A stretch of DNA of 64,000 nt from Symbiodinium natans (Eukaryota > Sar > Dinophyceae > Suessiales > Symbiodiniaceae), in NCBI GenBank assembly GCA_905221605.1, contig CAJNDS010002085.1, positions 628,774 to 692,773 of the forward strand. The letters run 5' to 3'. The notes under the pieces are model-generated. The model worked only from the letters and a program-made list of their open reading frames with translations. It had not been told where the DNA came from and ran no database searches. How positions within the stretch are numbered: the stretch's first letter is position 1; every line of letters starts with the position of its first letter. Positions 52,601 through 60,474 of the stretch are shown in pieces. A program made the translations under genes and the position numbers.

Positions 52601-52957
52601 AGGGAACTCTTTGCGCTCTTCTTAACCCCATACTTTGCTGAGAATCATACCAGTAAAGCCTTTGCTTCAGATTGCAACTCTAACGAAACCTGGCTTGGCG
52701 AGGTCTTGCGCGACTTCTCTTGCTTTGCTAAGCTTGCTCTACCGTGTCGACAGGCTGTGTATATTGGTATTAATGCACGAGGCGCACACTACACCACATA
52801 TAAGCAAGGTACGGTGCATCAACAGACTGTCACCCACAACAGCATCCCCTCCACAATTCCCACCCAAGAAAAGGCATTGCGCATTTATGTCTACGATCGG
52901 CAACCTGCTGTCTACCATTGCTTCTATGGGGTCCATCGGGACCCTTTGCCCCTATGA
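46658..52957 (+). CDS. LINE B ORF1: giant protein with DNMT3-like cytosine methyltransferase
   Basis: 2099 residues from ATG 46658. Residues 1-~1250 are mostly unassigned; near 970-1000 AYIVVALVLHDPSAKHYLVL and DSILLYDSIYG recall the His/Asp part of papain-like ubiquitin peptidases, weakly. A Lys/Ser-rich linker (about 1130-1250) precedes the methyltransferase: YIILSLFDGCGISRA at ~1268 (motif I), AVSAESD (II), IIPAGSPCQDLTVAGSS near 1370 (IV, catalytic Cys), FLENAGSM near 1420 (VI) and HVERKRKFFTRYG (VIII). Arrangement and spacing resemble DNMT3. The C-terminal ~600 residues are unassigned. The stop TGA overlaps the ORF2 ATG (ATGA, 52954-52957), a coupling signal. Confidence 0.75.
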   Translation: MSQDRISNIDGSAFQCLADFMLGHLTEYDALFARTPSTHLLEYLRDGCIVSTQTMQELRQVQGSELQSILLVNPSKNFLHNLRKGLTQQTSITIVSNLHSSLSISDIPCVLFRSYDEDFLRQIHSLTVIGAIEVQGKRELVYLVTYIPSSYPVHHTCYYIAITPSMKQEAANTEVIIAGTVGIFDEEVKHLSRDFGLAHIRKPQQPIVALTDQENRCVVCLRAPKISVSQLQALMLKVEEMYDKVLKQTEGKSQIELQVWYRFAPLEGMPGNSVNFVDLPYAINSARTKDEAFQVHCILNQHRLMNAFHTAPGKYLRIFADPYQLQKAILGLRQKQLTIPDSLALHAARFHICNVKNSQEIFAWKVTQPFNSTEVSLQITFHNCTGDMQDIIQDLEYIKIPVQYRGIVHVLAGTDVVIPAVHVTATVAAADALTQCQYFDLPCGRTEVQLLQEVVDAPRWSNKPINHISENPREHFLNCHSGSDKIGQGRLIHVRARDEYHPLSKQRIASTIWHKDDLETHFLIIDRQAPYVVMTGKCEDVPELVKLQSVQTFLSQNEAFQGWRVPENLPKASQEDEDFTAELGSIQYLLVRITGKTELEIPLVLKNGQHLACHPGSSASNNVLVSLHQGALLFLPRCHSCDIIKLIGINTSVIYAFNIRTDDRLKATAANKPNKARCANHQDGKSSKVAMEQSDTAQCPTLLHGKPPAVKGDDAAANMLPENPASAQLSQEGGTGKRNIESSKEKVEIARRRNTVLRFQAEVPANVQEEVQRRIAGLYCPVAAAYRVISCAQWNKEQCQHYAPFPKQAALVLAAVGYNIREAARAKLAHILGLTYLQLASATPLELQSFTEVYSKAIWAIPAKEQYTMLVQIHCKCSMCQQPQPILALPLHSEQDSSDQISILADLGQLADLAIACMQQNLSPRNDTCKLVIQRLPSFFCLLTQKTQKSSFAQVCKSEADIQSFLGSTVSVMQQAYIVVALVLHDPSAKHYLVLHHAKEQAGDSILLYDSIYGVRKENLWAQLIKAEHYIEAIFIRSVCVNQLYPATALINSFNEIIRHHADPSENAEQHISSEALTIEQAKITKVASWGSPVPSATYMTITSEDDFGLPNPPCAHLLPQAQECQSGTEFTLAQKGKFDEESEHQASVSLQPDPSTALATQLDNASLPEVHSIATDSDEEQRPQQHEVQTALNSEKNGSDRGSQPLKAKSDLSSDSQMRRVKKSLDKLNNAKPVSKRKDGKIGSRNNQSNAVSSEDCIQVALGVERYIILSLFDGCGISRAVTVECLKQQPVAAVSAESDSVLRALICHKYDYDKSQRWALDSHRVPSIAIDDVWTLLKEDYRLLRECLSFLGRIHPQKTAIIIPAGSPCQDLTVAGSSSGGLGLLGDRSQHMLVLYAILLAFESIEPSILQCVHIFLENAGSMKPIHQDFIQQIFGIRDCCCHHIAGATLGHVERKRKFFTRYGQIGTFSNRPTPWFQGWRPVAEHMCGIKPPGEKLKPWLRPKRFDRERGLRLAAYFYHPSALLYHVPSFGGAEAFQRQFSQAANTSNGVPNLQWEKFVPDGPIGLRFVTDVQKLSLQADIPSLAAMDRFAEANYELLRAENAFLIGDSGIPPFRVAHYKEMLRDAELDIWLADVEEHINDMCIASIVGNCFYPGALKAAIKYTSLRELLNENPDSHWKPLPLSQFLQYWPSYGQQVLAATTAVKLQDKFSHKFHAPFPCDELNAVGWIKQGLTVNKPVVLEYTPGQGKFQGIRESASGIPRGISFVTETRFHQTQDLLQEKGIPSAIQSVLQIVDPQLKLLCGSRRNVMANLCRETAANLGAKFALHFLDFPAQGWCLISFLKALHLEFVAYRDEFIPQFLLVKGQQNTLYVQHLKDANAGKKSPPVDFFLYVEQDDQCALAMLNASQARDTVHALTQASIFEVVDIERRGASPGTFLHKVIQENSQLPTPCLIFEGNEAALHLHGHTILCSPYLGQRELFALFLTPYFAENHTSKAFASDCNSNETWLGEVLRDFSCFAKLALPCRQAVYIGINARGAHYTTYKQGTVHQQTVTHNSIPSTIPTQEKALRIYVYDRQPAVYHCFYGVHRDPLPL

Positions 52958-55900
52958 CGACGATCCGTAACGTGGTGATCAAGGCAAGGTCTACGACCTT
53001 CCTTGATCACCTCAATGCCTATGTTGCTTGTCGTAGACATCGCGCACGTGTCAGATCCCTCAACAGCATTCTCCTTGCCTACAACCTTCCACTCACCTAT
53101 CCCACAACACGTGAGCTAAAGCTTGCTCTCATGGCCAATGACAGCCGACCTTTTAACCTAATCGCTGCTATCAATCTTCAGCTCCCAACAGAAGAGCTTG
53201 AACTTGCACTGAATCTCATAGCTGACAGGCTTGTTCCTTACTTCGACACGATCCCTAAGGAGCCGTGCAAGCTGCAGGCTGTCGTTAGTTGGAACGTTAC
53301 CTCGCTGTGTACCTTTGACACTATTGGCCTTGCCAAGCTTCGTACCATTGGTGCGTTGGCTCACCAAACGCCAGTGCTTTTGCAGGAAACCAAATGGAAT
53401 GCTGCCTGTTTACACCGATTCAGACAGGCAACTGCCAGAATAAATACGATTGCCTCTCTCGCTATTTGGAAGGAATCTGGACACTCTGGAGGAGTCGCTG
53501 TCTGTTTGCCACAGGACTATAAAGTAGTAGAAACTGTCGACCTCGTGCCTGGTTTTGCCCTTGCCGTGCTGGTCAGATTTCGGTCTGTCTGCTACTGGCT
53601 CCTGTCGGTTTATTGGCACCCTGATCAATGGGGGAAGCTTTTCCCTGCACTTAGTGCTTTTGTCAAGGATGCAACTCATGTGGTTGTCCTTGGGGGGGAC
53701 TTCAATGCTGTCAATCAGCAGAAGGAGGGTGAGTATGCACATCTCCTTGCTCAAGGCGACATGATTGAATGCAAGTCTGACGGGCCAACTTTCGAACAAG
53801 GCTCTACCTGCAGCCACCTTGACCATTACCTTATTTCCAGCTCGCTGTACTTGTCCGCCAAGATCTGTTCTGTCTCATGGAAGCACAAAAAAGTAACTGG
53901 AGGACATCACTTGGTAAAGATTCGGTTTCGGCCGAAGCATAAGCTTGACAAAGATGTCCCGGCGATACCTGTTCGGACAGTTCCTGCTGCAGCTTTTTCT
54001 GTTCCACCTGCGACTACTGACTTGCCTGGCATCGAGGCTGCGGAGACTAGCCCTTCGCACCTTCTTCTTCGTAAACTAATTAATTGCACTAAAGCCCGCT
54101 TGATTGAAGAGCAGAACAAAGGTCAAAAACTCTGCCCTTCTGACGCGCTCGTCGCACAAAAAGCCACATGTTTCTTGTGGCATGCAAACCTACGTGCCCA
54201 AGCTGGAAACTCAATTGCTGCATTAATTAGGAAGTTGGTACGCCTTTTGAACAGGAGCACTGGTGCGACTGTCGGTGTCAACGCAAGCACCGTCACATCT
54301 TTAGCCAGGCATATCACCATACCCCCTTTCACGCCGTCAGGTAATGGTTCAGCCGAGCTCCCGAGACATTGGCTTCAAGAAGCGCTTAATCGGCTACACC
54401 TTGGTGCAGAGCTGAAAACTGCCCCCTCACCAAGTCTTCGTTCCCTGGTTGCTCAAAGAGATTTGCAGGTTGATAAGTCTAAAATTAAGTGGCAGGCCTT
54501 CAGGAAGATCTGCCCTCGAATCATCGATTCGCAACAGGTCAGAAGCGAAAATGGCCAGCTGATCACATCTATGAGTCAGTTTGATGCTGCACTAAGGGCA
54601 ACTAGAGCCTTTTGGCACCACTTCCCTTGTCAATACGATAACCAGTGGGACAAACTCCTACAGCCATATGCGCAAAGGGCCCCCTTCGTGCCGGCTGACT
54701 TACCAGATGAAAGCATCATCTTCAAGGCCATTATTACCACCAAGGATTCTTCCCCGGGTCCCGATGGTGTGCCCTATGCCTTCTATAGGCAAAATCCGAG
54801 TTATTTTGCCAACTTACTTGGGGATCATATGTGGGAGATGTGCTTGTCTCAAGCTGATCATCCGCTTCAGGCCTTAGTCTTCATTCCCAAGGCAGACAAG
54901 GGTGCGTACGCGGACAACTACAGGCCACTAGACATGCCCGATACTTGTGATCGAATCATTGACTCCGCAATCTACGCTGTCCTTGCTGAGTCTTTCAAAG
55001 ACTCGCTACATCCTGCCCAGGCTCTTCTTAATCACTTCAAAGAACCACAGGCAAATTATGCCCAAATGCAACACTACTTGGAGCTCAAGGATGCCCAGTA
55101 CACAGTCATGCTTTCCGACTTTGCCAAGGCCTTTGAACGGGTGAATCCCTGGTGGGTACTACAGTGCTTAGCGGCAAGAGCTGCCCCTGCCTGGATCAAA
55201 GCCTACGTCATCCACCTTATGTTTGGGAGGCGCACCCAGCATAAAGTGCAAGGTTTCTTACTCGAGCCTATCTCCATCCACCAAGGCCTTGCTATGGGAA
55301 GGGCGACTTCTGTTGTCCTTTTCTGTCTCGCCTTAGATCCCTTGATTTGGGCGCTGCACGACATTTCTTCCTTCATAAGACTAACGGCTTACATGGACGA
55401 TAACAGCGCTGCCTCTAAAGGCCTGCATTGGGTGGAAAAGGCACAAAGAACTTTCGAACCAGTGCACAGCGCGGGGTTACAAGTTCTCCGTCACCAATGC
55501 TTCCAAGCAGGGTTTATTTCTTTACAGGTTCTCCCTGGGGATGTCAGAGCATGCATAGCCCAATTTGGTGTCGCTTGGATTGAGTCCAAACAGCTTCCAC
55601 CGAGCAATACTCTCACCATTGGAGGTCCCTCATTGCATCAAGCCTTGTGCTTACTGCTTCAACAGAACATCTACAGCCTCGACCAAGCAATGAGGATGTC
55701 CTTGACTAGGCTTGACGTGCGACACGGACTGCTCTTAGTAAGCGGAAGCAAATGCTACGTCCTGTCTCGCGATATGCTGCTTTGCATGTGCACACAACAG
55801 CAAAATTTCCAGGCTTTGTTGGCTTGCATTATTGCATCGCCTTGCAAATGCAAATGCAAAACTTCTATTCTCACCAACAAGCCCTTCAAAACTGCTGATA

Positions 55901-57384
55901 TCCTTCTCCTCGACAAGACGCCTTGGGGGTCTAAGATTATTGCTGAGACTGCAACAATGTTGGGCTTTATCCTGCGTGGCCGCATGTCAAAATATGAATG
56001 GGAGCAAGCAACGTCTATTGATGAAATCCATTGGGTTGGACAAAGGAAAATGTCAGATGTTTCCTTGCGCATGCTGATCCTTGATAAGGCCTTGTGCAAT
56101 ATGTTGAGAAGGAATAAACAAGCTCTTTCCCTTACTGCATCAATGCCTGCCAGGATTCAATTCCATACGGCCTTCATTGCCTCTTGCCCTCTTTTCTGCA
56201 ATTCCTTGTACGCCTTCACCAAAAGGCATATGCTCAAAGCACTAGCTATTGCCAGCTCAACTATTTTGAGGCGTCCCTGGATTCAGGCCAAACATATGGC
56301 GGGCGTTTTTGATTTTATCAAAGCGCCTAGGGCAATGGATCCTGAGATAGGCGCCATATTATCTAAAGTTGGCCTACTGCTGCGCTGGAGAGGCAAATGG
56401 GCTTTAAACGTTATCCTGCATGACCTTGAAAATGCGCATGCGGCCAACCTTCCCTTCTACCATTCGTTGCTTGTGCAAGCCAGGCAAGCCATTCAGAAAT
56501 CAGTCTCCTTAGGAGACTCACCAATCATTGAGCAGTTCAAAAGCAAGTGCCATGATGCCCTATCTGCTGCGCTGCCTCGAGTGAGCCCTCACTCAGGCGG
56601 TCGCAAGCTCAAGCAGGCGCAAATTGCGCTTAGAGCAGTGTTGCGCAATGCTGCTTGTGTTCAGGCGCAAGGATATCTTCGACAAAAAGTTGCGAACCAT
56701 GCACATGAGAGACAGCTATGTGCCATTTTGCTTGCGCTAAACCTCCCGCCAAAGAACGTGGCTTCGGATGTCACTCGTTGCTACGCACTTAGATGGGCCA
56801 TTGTTGAAGAAGCCGATGCATATTTTGTGTACAGGCAATATGCCTCTAGGGACGAGCAATGTAGAGTCTGCCTACGCAAACAAACAGGGAAAGAGCTCCG
56901 GTATGACAATGGGTTCGGCAGCATGCCAGTCTGCAAACTCTGTCATCTCAACCAAAGCTGCCCTGATGACCTTGCCCATACCATCAGCTGCATGCTGCCT
57001 TGCTGTGATGTTAACCAAGCACCACTCCTGCAATGTGCGGCAATGCCTGGTGCTCCGGCTAGAACTATTACTTACAGAGCAGCTATACCCAATGAGCACC
57101 AGTGTACTTTCATCCAAAGCCACTGCCTGCTCTGTGGGCTGGGAGCAAACACAACCGAGCATTGGCTTACGGCTTGCGTGGTCACCAAAGCCTCCCTCTT
57201 TATTGTACTAGTCACATTGGGATATGCTGGCACTGCCTCGTTTGACTCCCTGTGTCACACTGCCCTTTCTAAGATCAATGTTGAAGGAGGGATTGACATT
57301 CTGTGCCGTCCTATTAGCATGGATTGCGACCATAAGAAGATATGCCATGGAACAGCAATGTACCTGGCACCCTGGATGGTGTGA
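52954..57384 (+). CDS. LINE B ORF2: APE endonuclease and reverse transcriptase
   Basis: With the ATG of the ATGA overlap the protein has ~1476 residues; an upstream in-frame start at 52918 also exists. Endonuclease motifs: VVSWNVTSL near residue 110, VLLQETKW, VVLGGDFNAV, CSHLDHYLI and GGHHLVKI with the terminal His. RT motifs: SSPGPDGVPYAFY, DNYRPLDMPDTCDRIID, VMLSDFAKAFERVNPWW (A), HQGLAMGRATSVV (B) and LTAYMDDNSAAS near 812 (C, YMDD). Two C-terminal Cys/His clusters follow (CRVCLRKQ with CKLCHLNQ; CLLCGLGANTTEHWLTAC). All catalytic residues are present, so the protein is predicted active. Confidence 0.85.
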   Translation: MTTIRNVVIKARSTTFLDHLNAYVACRRHRARVRSLNSILLAYNLPLTYPTTRELKLALMANDSRPFNLIAAINLQLPTEELELALNLIADRLVPYFDTIPKEPCKLQAVVSWNVTSLCTFDTIGLAKLRTIGALAHQTPVLLQETKWNAACLHRFRQATARINTIASLAIWKESGHSGGVAVCLPQDYKVVETVDLVPGFALAVLVRFRSVCYWLLSVYWHPDQWGKLFPALSAFVKDATHVVVLGGDFNAVNQQKEGEYAHLLAQGDMIECKSDGPTFEQGSTCSHLDHYLISSSLYLSAKICSVSWKHKKVTGGHHLVKIRFRPKHKLDKDVPAIPVRTVPAAAFSVPPATTDLPGIEAAETSPSHLLLRKLINCTKARLIEEQNKGQKLCPSDALVAQKATCFLWHANLRAQAGNSIAALIRKLVRLLNRSTGATVGVNASTVTSLARHITIPPFTPSGNGSAELPRHWLQEALNRLHLGAELKTAPSPSLRSLVAQRDLQVDKSKIKWQAFRKICPRIIDSQQVRSENGQLITSMSQFDAALRATRAFWHHFPCQYDNQWDKLLQPYAQRAPFVPADLPDESIIFKAIITTKDSSPGPDGVPYAFYRQNPSYFANLLGDHMWEMCLSQADHPLQALVFIPKADKGAYADNYRPLDMPDTCDRIIDSAIYAVLAESFKDSLHPAQALLNHFKEPQANYAQMQHYLELKDAQYTVMLSDFAKAFERVNPWWVLQCLAARAAPAWIKAYVIHLMFGRRTQHKVQGFLLEPISIHQGLAMGRATSVVLFCLALDPLIWALHDISSFIRLTAYMDDNSAASKGLHWVEKAQRTFEPVHSAGLQVLRHQCFQAGFISLQVLPGDVRACIAQFGVAWIESKQLPPSNTLTIGGPSLHQALCLLLQQNIYSLDQAMRMSLTRLDVRHGLLLVSGSKCYVLSRDMLLCMCTQQQNFQALLACIIASPCKCKCKTSILTNKPFKTADILLLDKTPWGSKIIAETATMLGFILRGRMSKYEWEQATSIDEIHWVGQRKMSDVSLRMLILDKALCNMLRRNKQALSLTASMPARIQFHTAFIASCPLFCNSLYAFTKRHMLKALAIASSTILRRPWIQAKHMAGVFDFIKAPRAMDPEIGAILSKVGLLLRWRGKWALNVILHDLENAHAANLPFYHSLLVQARQAIQKSVSLGDSPIIEQFKSKCHDALSAALPRVSPHSGGRKLKQAQIALRAVLRNAACVQAQGYLRQKVANHAHERQLCAILLALNLPPKNVASDVTRCYALRWAIVEEADAYFVYRQYASRDEQCRVCLRKQTGKELRYDNGFGSMPVCKLCHLNQSCPDDLAHTISCMLPCCDVNQAPLLQCAAMPGAPARTITYRAAIPNEHQCTFIQSHCLLCGLGANTTEHWLTACVVTKASLFIVLVTLGYAGTASFDSLCHTALSKINVEGGIDILCRPISMDCDHKKICHGTAMYLAPWMV

Positions 57385-59452
57385 GACACCGCAACGGGCA
57401 AAACACATCAGTAACATACCCAAGCTCGCGTCGCGTCTTTGGAACACCATCCCGAGGGTGTTACTTCCCAAAGCATTACCGGCATGGTGGGTTGACACGG
57501 AACGCTGCAAGCCCTGTTGCAACGACGGAGGACTCCATATCGAGGTCAAGCGTCCCCTTTCTGCCTTAATTAAAGCAAGCGCCCAAGGTATTACCGTCTC
57601 CCCCAGGAATGCCAATATAGGGGATGTCTTAGCAACATTAGATGCACAGCATTACTTGCTTGCACCTATGTATCAACAGACCCTTGGCGTCCCTAATGTT
57701 GCTCTTTGGCCTAAAATGTGTCATTGCGGCAATCTGCACCTTAAAGTTACGGCATTAAGGCCGATCCCTGCAGGTACTCCACTCATTGTTGAGTTAAAAC
57801 CTGTCAAAGATACCCACCTTGTTGCTCAATTTGACGGCAGCTGTCACGTGCAAGAAGGTATAGGTGGTGCGGGTGGTATCGTATGGTCGCCCGGACCAGT
57901 CCCGGTAATTCTTGAAACGATTGCCATCCCACTCCAGCCTTGTCCAGACTCTATGTTTGCGGAAATATGCGCCGCTGACGCAACGTTAGACAAGGCCTTA
58001 TCTCTTGCTGCTAGCAATCAAATCAGGGAGGTTATCCTTCAGGGAGACTGCATCAACATTGTAAAGCACTTTGCTGGTGCCTTGAGACTACATAGGGAAG
58101 ACCTAGTGCGAAAACTGGATAACATGTGGCAAAAGTTAACGCACACACCCATTACAGTGCATTGGTCATACGTCCCTCGCGTCGGCAACAAAGTCGCTGA
58201 CCACCTGGCAGGAATCGCTGCTAACAGTCTCCGCTACGAAGCACCCCTTCATGAAGATGTCTTCTTTGACTCGGGTGAGGGTCAGCCTCATATGCAAATA
58301 AACACTGAATGCTTTCCGCCTATTCTGTTGCCTTCCAAGCAATGGCACCTGCAAGCTATACAGGACTTGCATTCCGGAGCTGAAATTATTTCTCTTGAGG
58401 CCCCCCCACTTTGGAATCCGGAACTGCTTTTGCGGTTTTGCCTCTACAATCGGATCAAGCCCCCCCCCGAGCTTGATACAGCGTGGCCAGGGCTGGTCCA
58501 GTATCGAAGGCCATCATTGCACCCACAGGGTAGATATTATGCCATACGGCACTGGCAAACGAGTAAAAGGCTAACACGTTTCTTAGCCATCGGGCCGAAC
58601 GCAATTGAAATCGACATGAAAGGTGCGCATTATACGCTTTTGCGCCTCCTTACATGTCACAGCCCTACTCACCCACCCCTCCCAACGTTGCTTGAAGCCA
58701 GGGAGCTATTTAGTAGTCACCTTGCGCGCGCGCCCAAAGCACAAACAGTACAAACCAAGCACTTGTTGCAAAGAGCAGTTGGAATGGACAGCAATGCTTT
58801 CCTTCGGCATGTTTATGAAGGTAGTGTTGCTGCTTATGCCATCCCCCCTGCCTTGGCAAGTTTTCTTGCACATTTGGTGCAGGCTAAAGCTACCCTCCAG
58901 GTTATGATCCAGCAAGGAATCCCATTTTACCAACCGGATGCAAGGGTCAACAACAGGAATTGGGCAACTTTTGCACTTGAAGCTGCGGAAAGCTTCGTAA
59001 TGCGAAAAGGGCTCGCTGCAATGCTCCCGTACTGCGCAGGCACAGTGCTTTGGGTACATGACGGGGTGTACGTCAAAAATAGAAACGCAGTTTCACCCTT
59101 CATCGAAGGGGCTACTGAAGCATTGGTTCAGCTCATCCAGATGGGGCAGCACTGTCATCCACAGGTCACACCTAACCAGGAATTTGCTAGCCTACAAGAT
59201 GTCTTTGCTATTACCACCACGAAGAGTGAATTTAATGCGGCAGTTGATGCGTTAAATGCTGCGGGTATTGCGTGTCATAACCCTGCTCTCCCAAAGCACC
59301 CAAAGGCAACCACCAACAGGGTGTCCAAGCGCCTTATCCTGGAAGTTCAGGATATACTAGAGGTCGAGAGGCAAAGAGACGATAAAAGGAGACGCGTTGA
59401 TGTTACAGCTGTTCCGCGTAGGGGATTGTGGGTAACACCCCCCTCGTTGTGA
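57347..59452 (+). CDS. LINE B ORF3: RNase H fused to a family-A-polymerase-like domain
   Basis: ATG 57347 gives ~701 residues and a 38-base overlap with ORF2; the frame is open from 57224. An RNase HI of the plant-type kind is clear: AQFDGSCHVQEGIGGAGG (D), MFAEICAADATLD (E), VILQGDCINIVKH (D) and VPRVGNKVADHLAG (D), about residues 155-290. Farther on, IEIDMKGAHYTLLRLL (about 420) resembles motif A of family-A polymerases or related replicases, and VLWVHDGVYV (about 570) resembles their VHDE motif C, 150 residues apart. The segment between is helical. RNase H would remove RNA after first-strand synthesis; the second domain could make the second strand. That role is inferred. Confidence 0.55.
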   Translation: MEQQCTWHPGWCETPQRAKHISNIPKLASRLWNTIPRVLLPKALPAWWVDTERCKPCCNDGGLHIEVKRPLSALIKASAQGITVSPRNANIGDVLATLDAQHYLLAPMYQQTLGVPNVALWPKMCHCGNLHLKVTALRPIPAGTPLIVELKPVKDTHLVAQFDGSCHVQEGIGGAGGIVWSPGPVPVILETIAIPLQPCPDSMFAEICAADATLDKALSLAASNQIREVILQGDCINIVKHFAGALRLHREDLVRKLDNMWQKLTHTPITVHWSYVPRVGNKVADHLAGIAANSLRYEAPLHEDVFFDSGEGQPHMQINTECFPPILLPSKQWHLQAIQDLHSGAEIISLEAPPLWNPELLLRFCLYNRIKPPPELDTAWPGLVQYRRPSLHPQGRYYAIRHWQTSKRLTRFLAIGPNAIEIDMKGAHYTLLRLLTCHSPTHPPLPTLLEARELFSSHLARAPKAQTVQTKHLLQRAVGMDSNAFLRHVYEGSVAAYAIPPALASFLAHLVQAKATLQVMIQQGIPFYQPDARVNNRNWATFALEAAESFVMRKGLAAMLPYCAGTVLWVHDGVYVKNRNAVSPFIEGATEALVQLIQMGQHCHPQVTPNQEFASLQDVFAITTTKSEFNAAVDALNAAGIACHNPALPKHPKATTNRVSKRLILEVQDILEVERQRDDKRRRVDVTAVPRRGLWVTPPSL

Positions 59453-60474
59453 TGCGTGAAGTCCCCATTTCAACCACCCTCCCTCTTTCGTGATGGCGGC
59501 ACCTTTGGCTCAGACCAGTTGTGAACGCCCGGGCACAACCAAACATGCTCGCCGCCACACGCTGCCTCCTTGGCTTGGCGTTACCATGAAGCCATTGGTA
59601 GCCACTCCAGCACAGCTGACTTCGAGCTCACAGTCCTCCCTGCTGCAGCGGGAGGGATCCTCGTGGCTCTCTTAGAGGAAAGCAAGTCGAACGAAGCCCT
59701 TTCCCCGTACCATAAGGATCGTTTATATCGAGGCGTCTCCTTCGGTAATCCACAGATCATTCACGAGATCGTCGAAGATCTGGATGAGGAAAAACTCCTA
59801 CTTGCATGGACTCTCATTGAAGTCATTGCAAGGCTGGACGCTGCCACTCAACCTCGCGCTACCGTGTCAATGGAATGGAAAATAAGTTCATCAAATCTCC
59901 GTGCCATCTCGTGCGTTGGAGAACGTGCGCTTGCCCAATCACTTTCGGAGCACTTTTCTTTGACCCCCAAGTGGTCTTCAAGAGTTGTCGGGGCTTTAAT
60001 CGGGCACAAAACTGGATGGGGTAGGGTAGATGCATTGCTCCAGGTCTTAACGCCAAGAGCAACAGTCATTGCCCGTGAACTGTGTGAGTGTGAACAATTC
60101 CCCTATCACTTCCTTTGGCCGTGGTATTCATACCTTGTTTCTTCTCACACAATAGATTCAGAGCCACGTAATTGGCTTTAATGCCCCTGGCTGGACCCAC
60201 CTCACTTTGGCCATCTGTTCGCAGACAGTGGAGCTATGTGCCAATGTGTCCACTGAGTGAGGGTGTGGTTGCCCCTTGTACTTTGTGCTCGGTGGGCTTT
60301 ATTGCCGCTTATGGTACTTGTACCTTTACGTGCTCCTCTGTTAATTGCTTCGTTGGTGGATCACTGCTAACATTGTGATCACCTACCCCTCCCCATCCGA
60401 ATATAGTTAACACATGCATGGCAGTTATTTTGCTCAAGCGCTCGTTATGGGAACACTGACCCTTAACCCGCGCA
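59453..60474 (+). CDS. Unknown gene 1 of a tandem family (open frame 59570-60181)
   Basis: The open frame 59570-60181 encodes 203 residues from a TTG; no upstream ATG is in frame, so the true start or a frame break upstream is unresolved. Sequence is protein-like (LLLAWTLIEVIARLDAA, SSRVVGALIGHKTGWGR). It is weakly similar in helix pattern to the N-terminal halves of the next two genes. A spliced-leader-like TTTGGCTCAG lies upstream at 59504-59513. Function unknown. Confidence 0.35.
60421..60438 (+). promoter_or_regulatory. Relict spliced-leader-like motif upstream of gene 2
   Basis: GCAGTTATTTTGCTCAAG differs from the 3' part of the conserved dinoflagellate spliced leader (CCATTTTGGCTCAAG) by one substitution at its core and one missing G. 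Such relics arise when trans-spliced mRNA is retroposed. It is a short match, so chance is possible; similar words precede genes 1, 3 and 4. Confidence 0.35.

Larger units (their letters stand above)
46658..59452 (+). mobile_element. LINE B: intact three-ORF non-LTR element carrying a DNMT3-like gene
   Basis: Three long uninterrupted ORFs of 2099, ~1477 and ~702 residues follow each other with overlaps of 4 and 38 bases in alternating frames. They encode a DNMT3-like methyltransferase (ORF1), endonuclease-RT (ORF2) and RNase H plus a polymerase-like domain (ORF3). Endonuclease and RT without LTRs mark a LINE. The frames are clean over 12.8 kb, in contrast to LINE A and the viral block, so this copy is recent. 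Cytosine methyltransferases captured by dinoflagellate retrotransposons have been published (de Mendoza et al. 2018). The 3' end is not defined. Confidence 0.8.
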
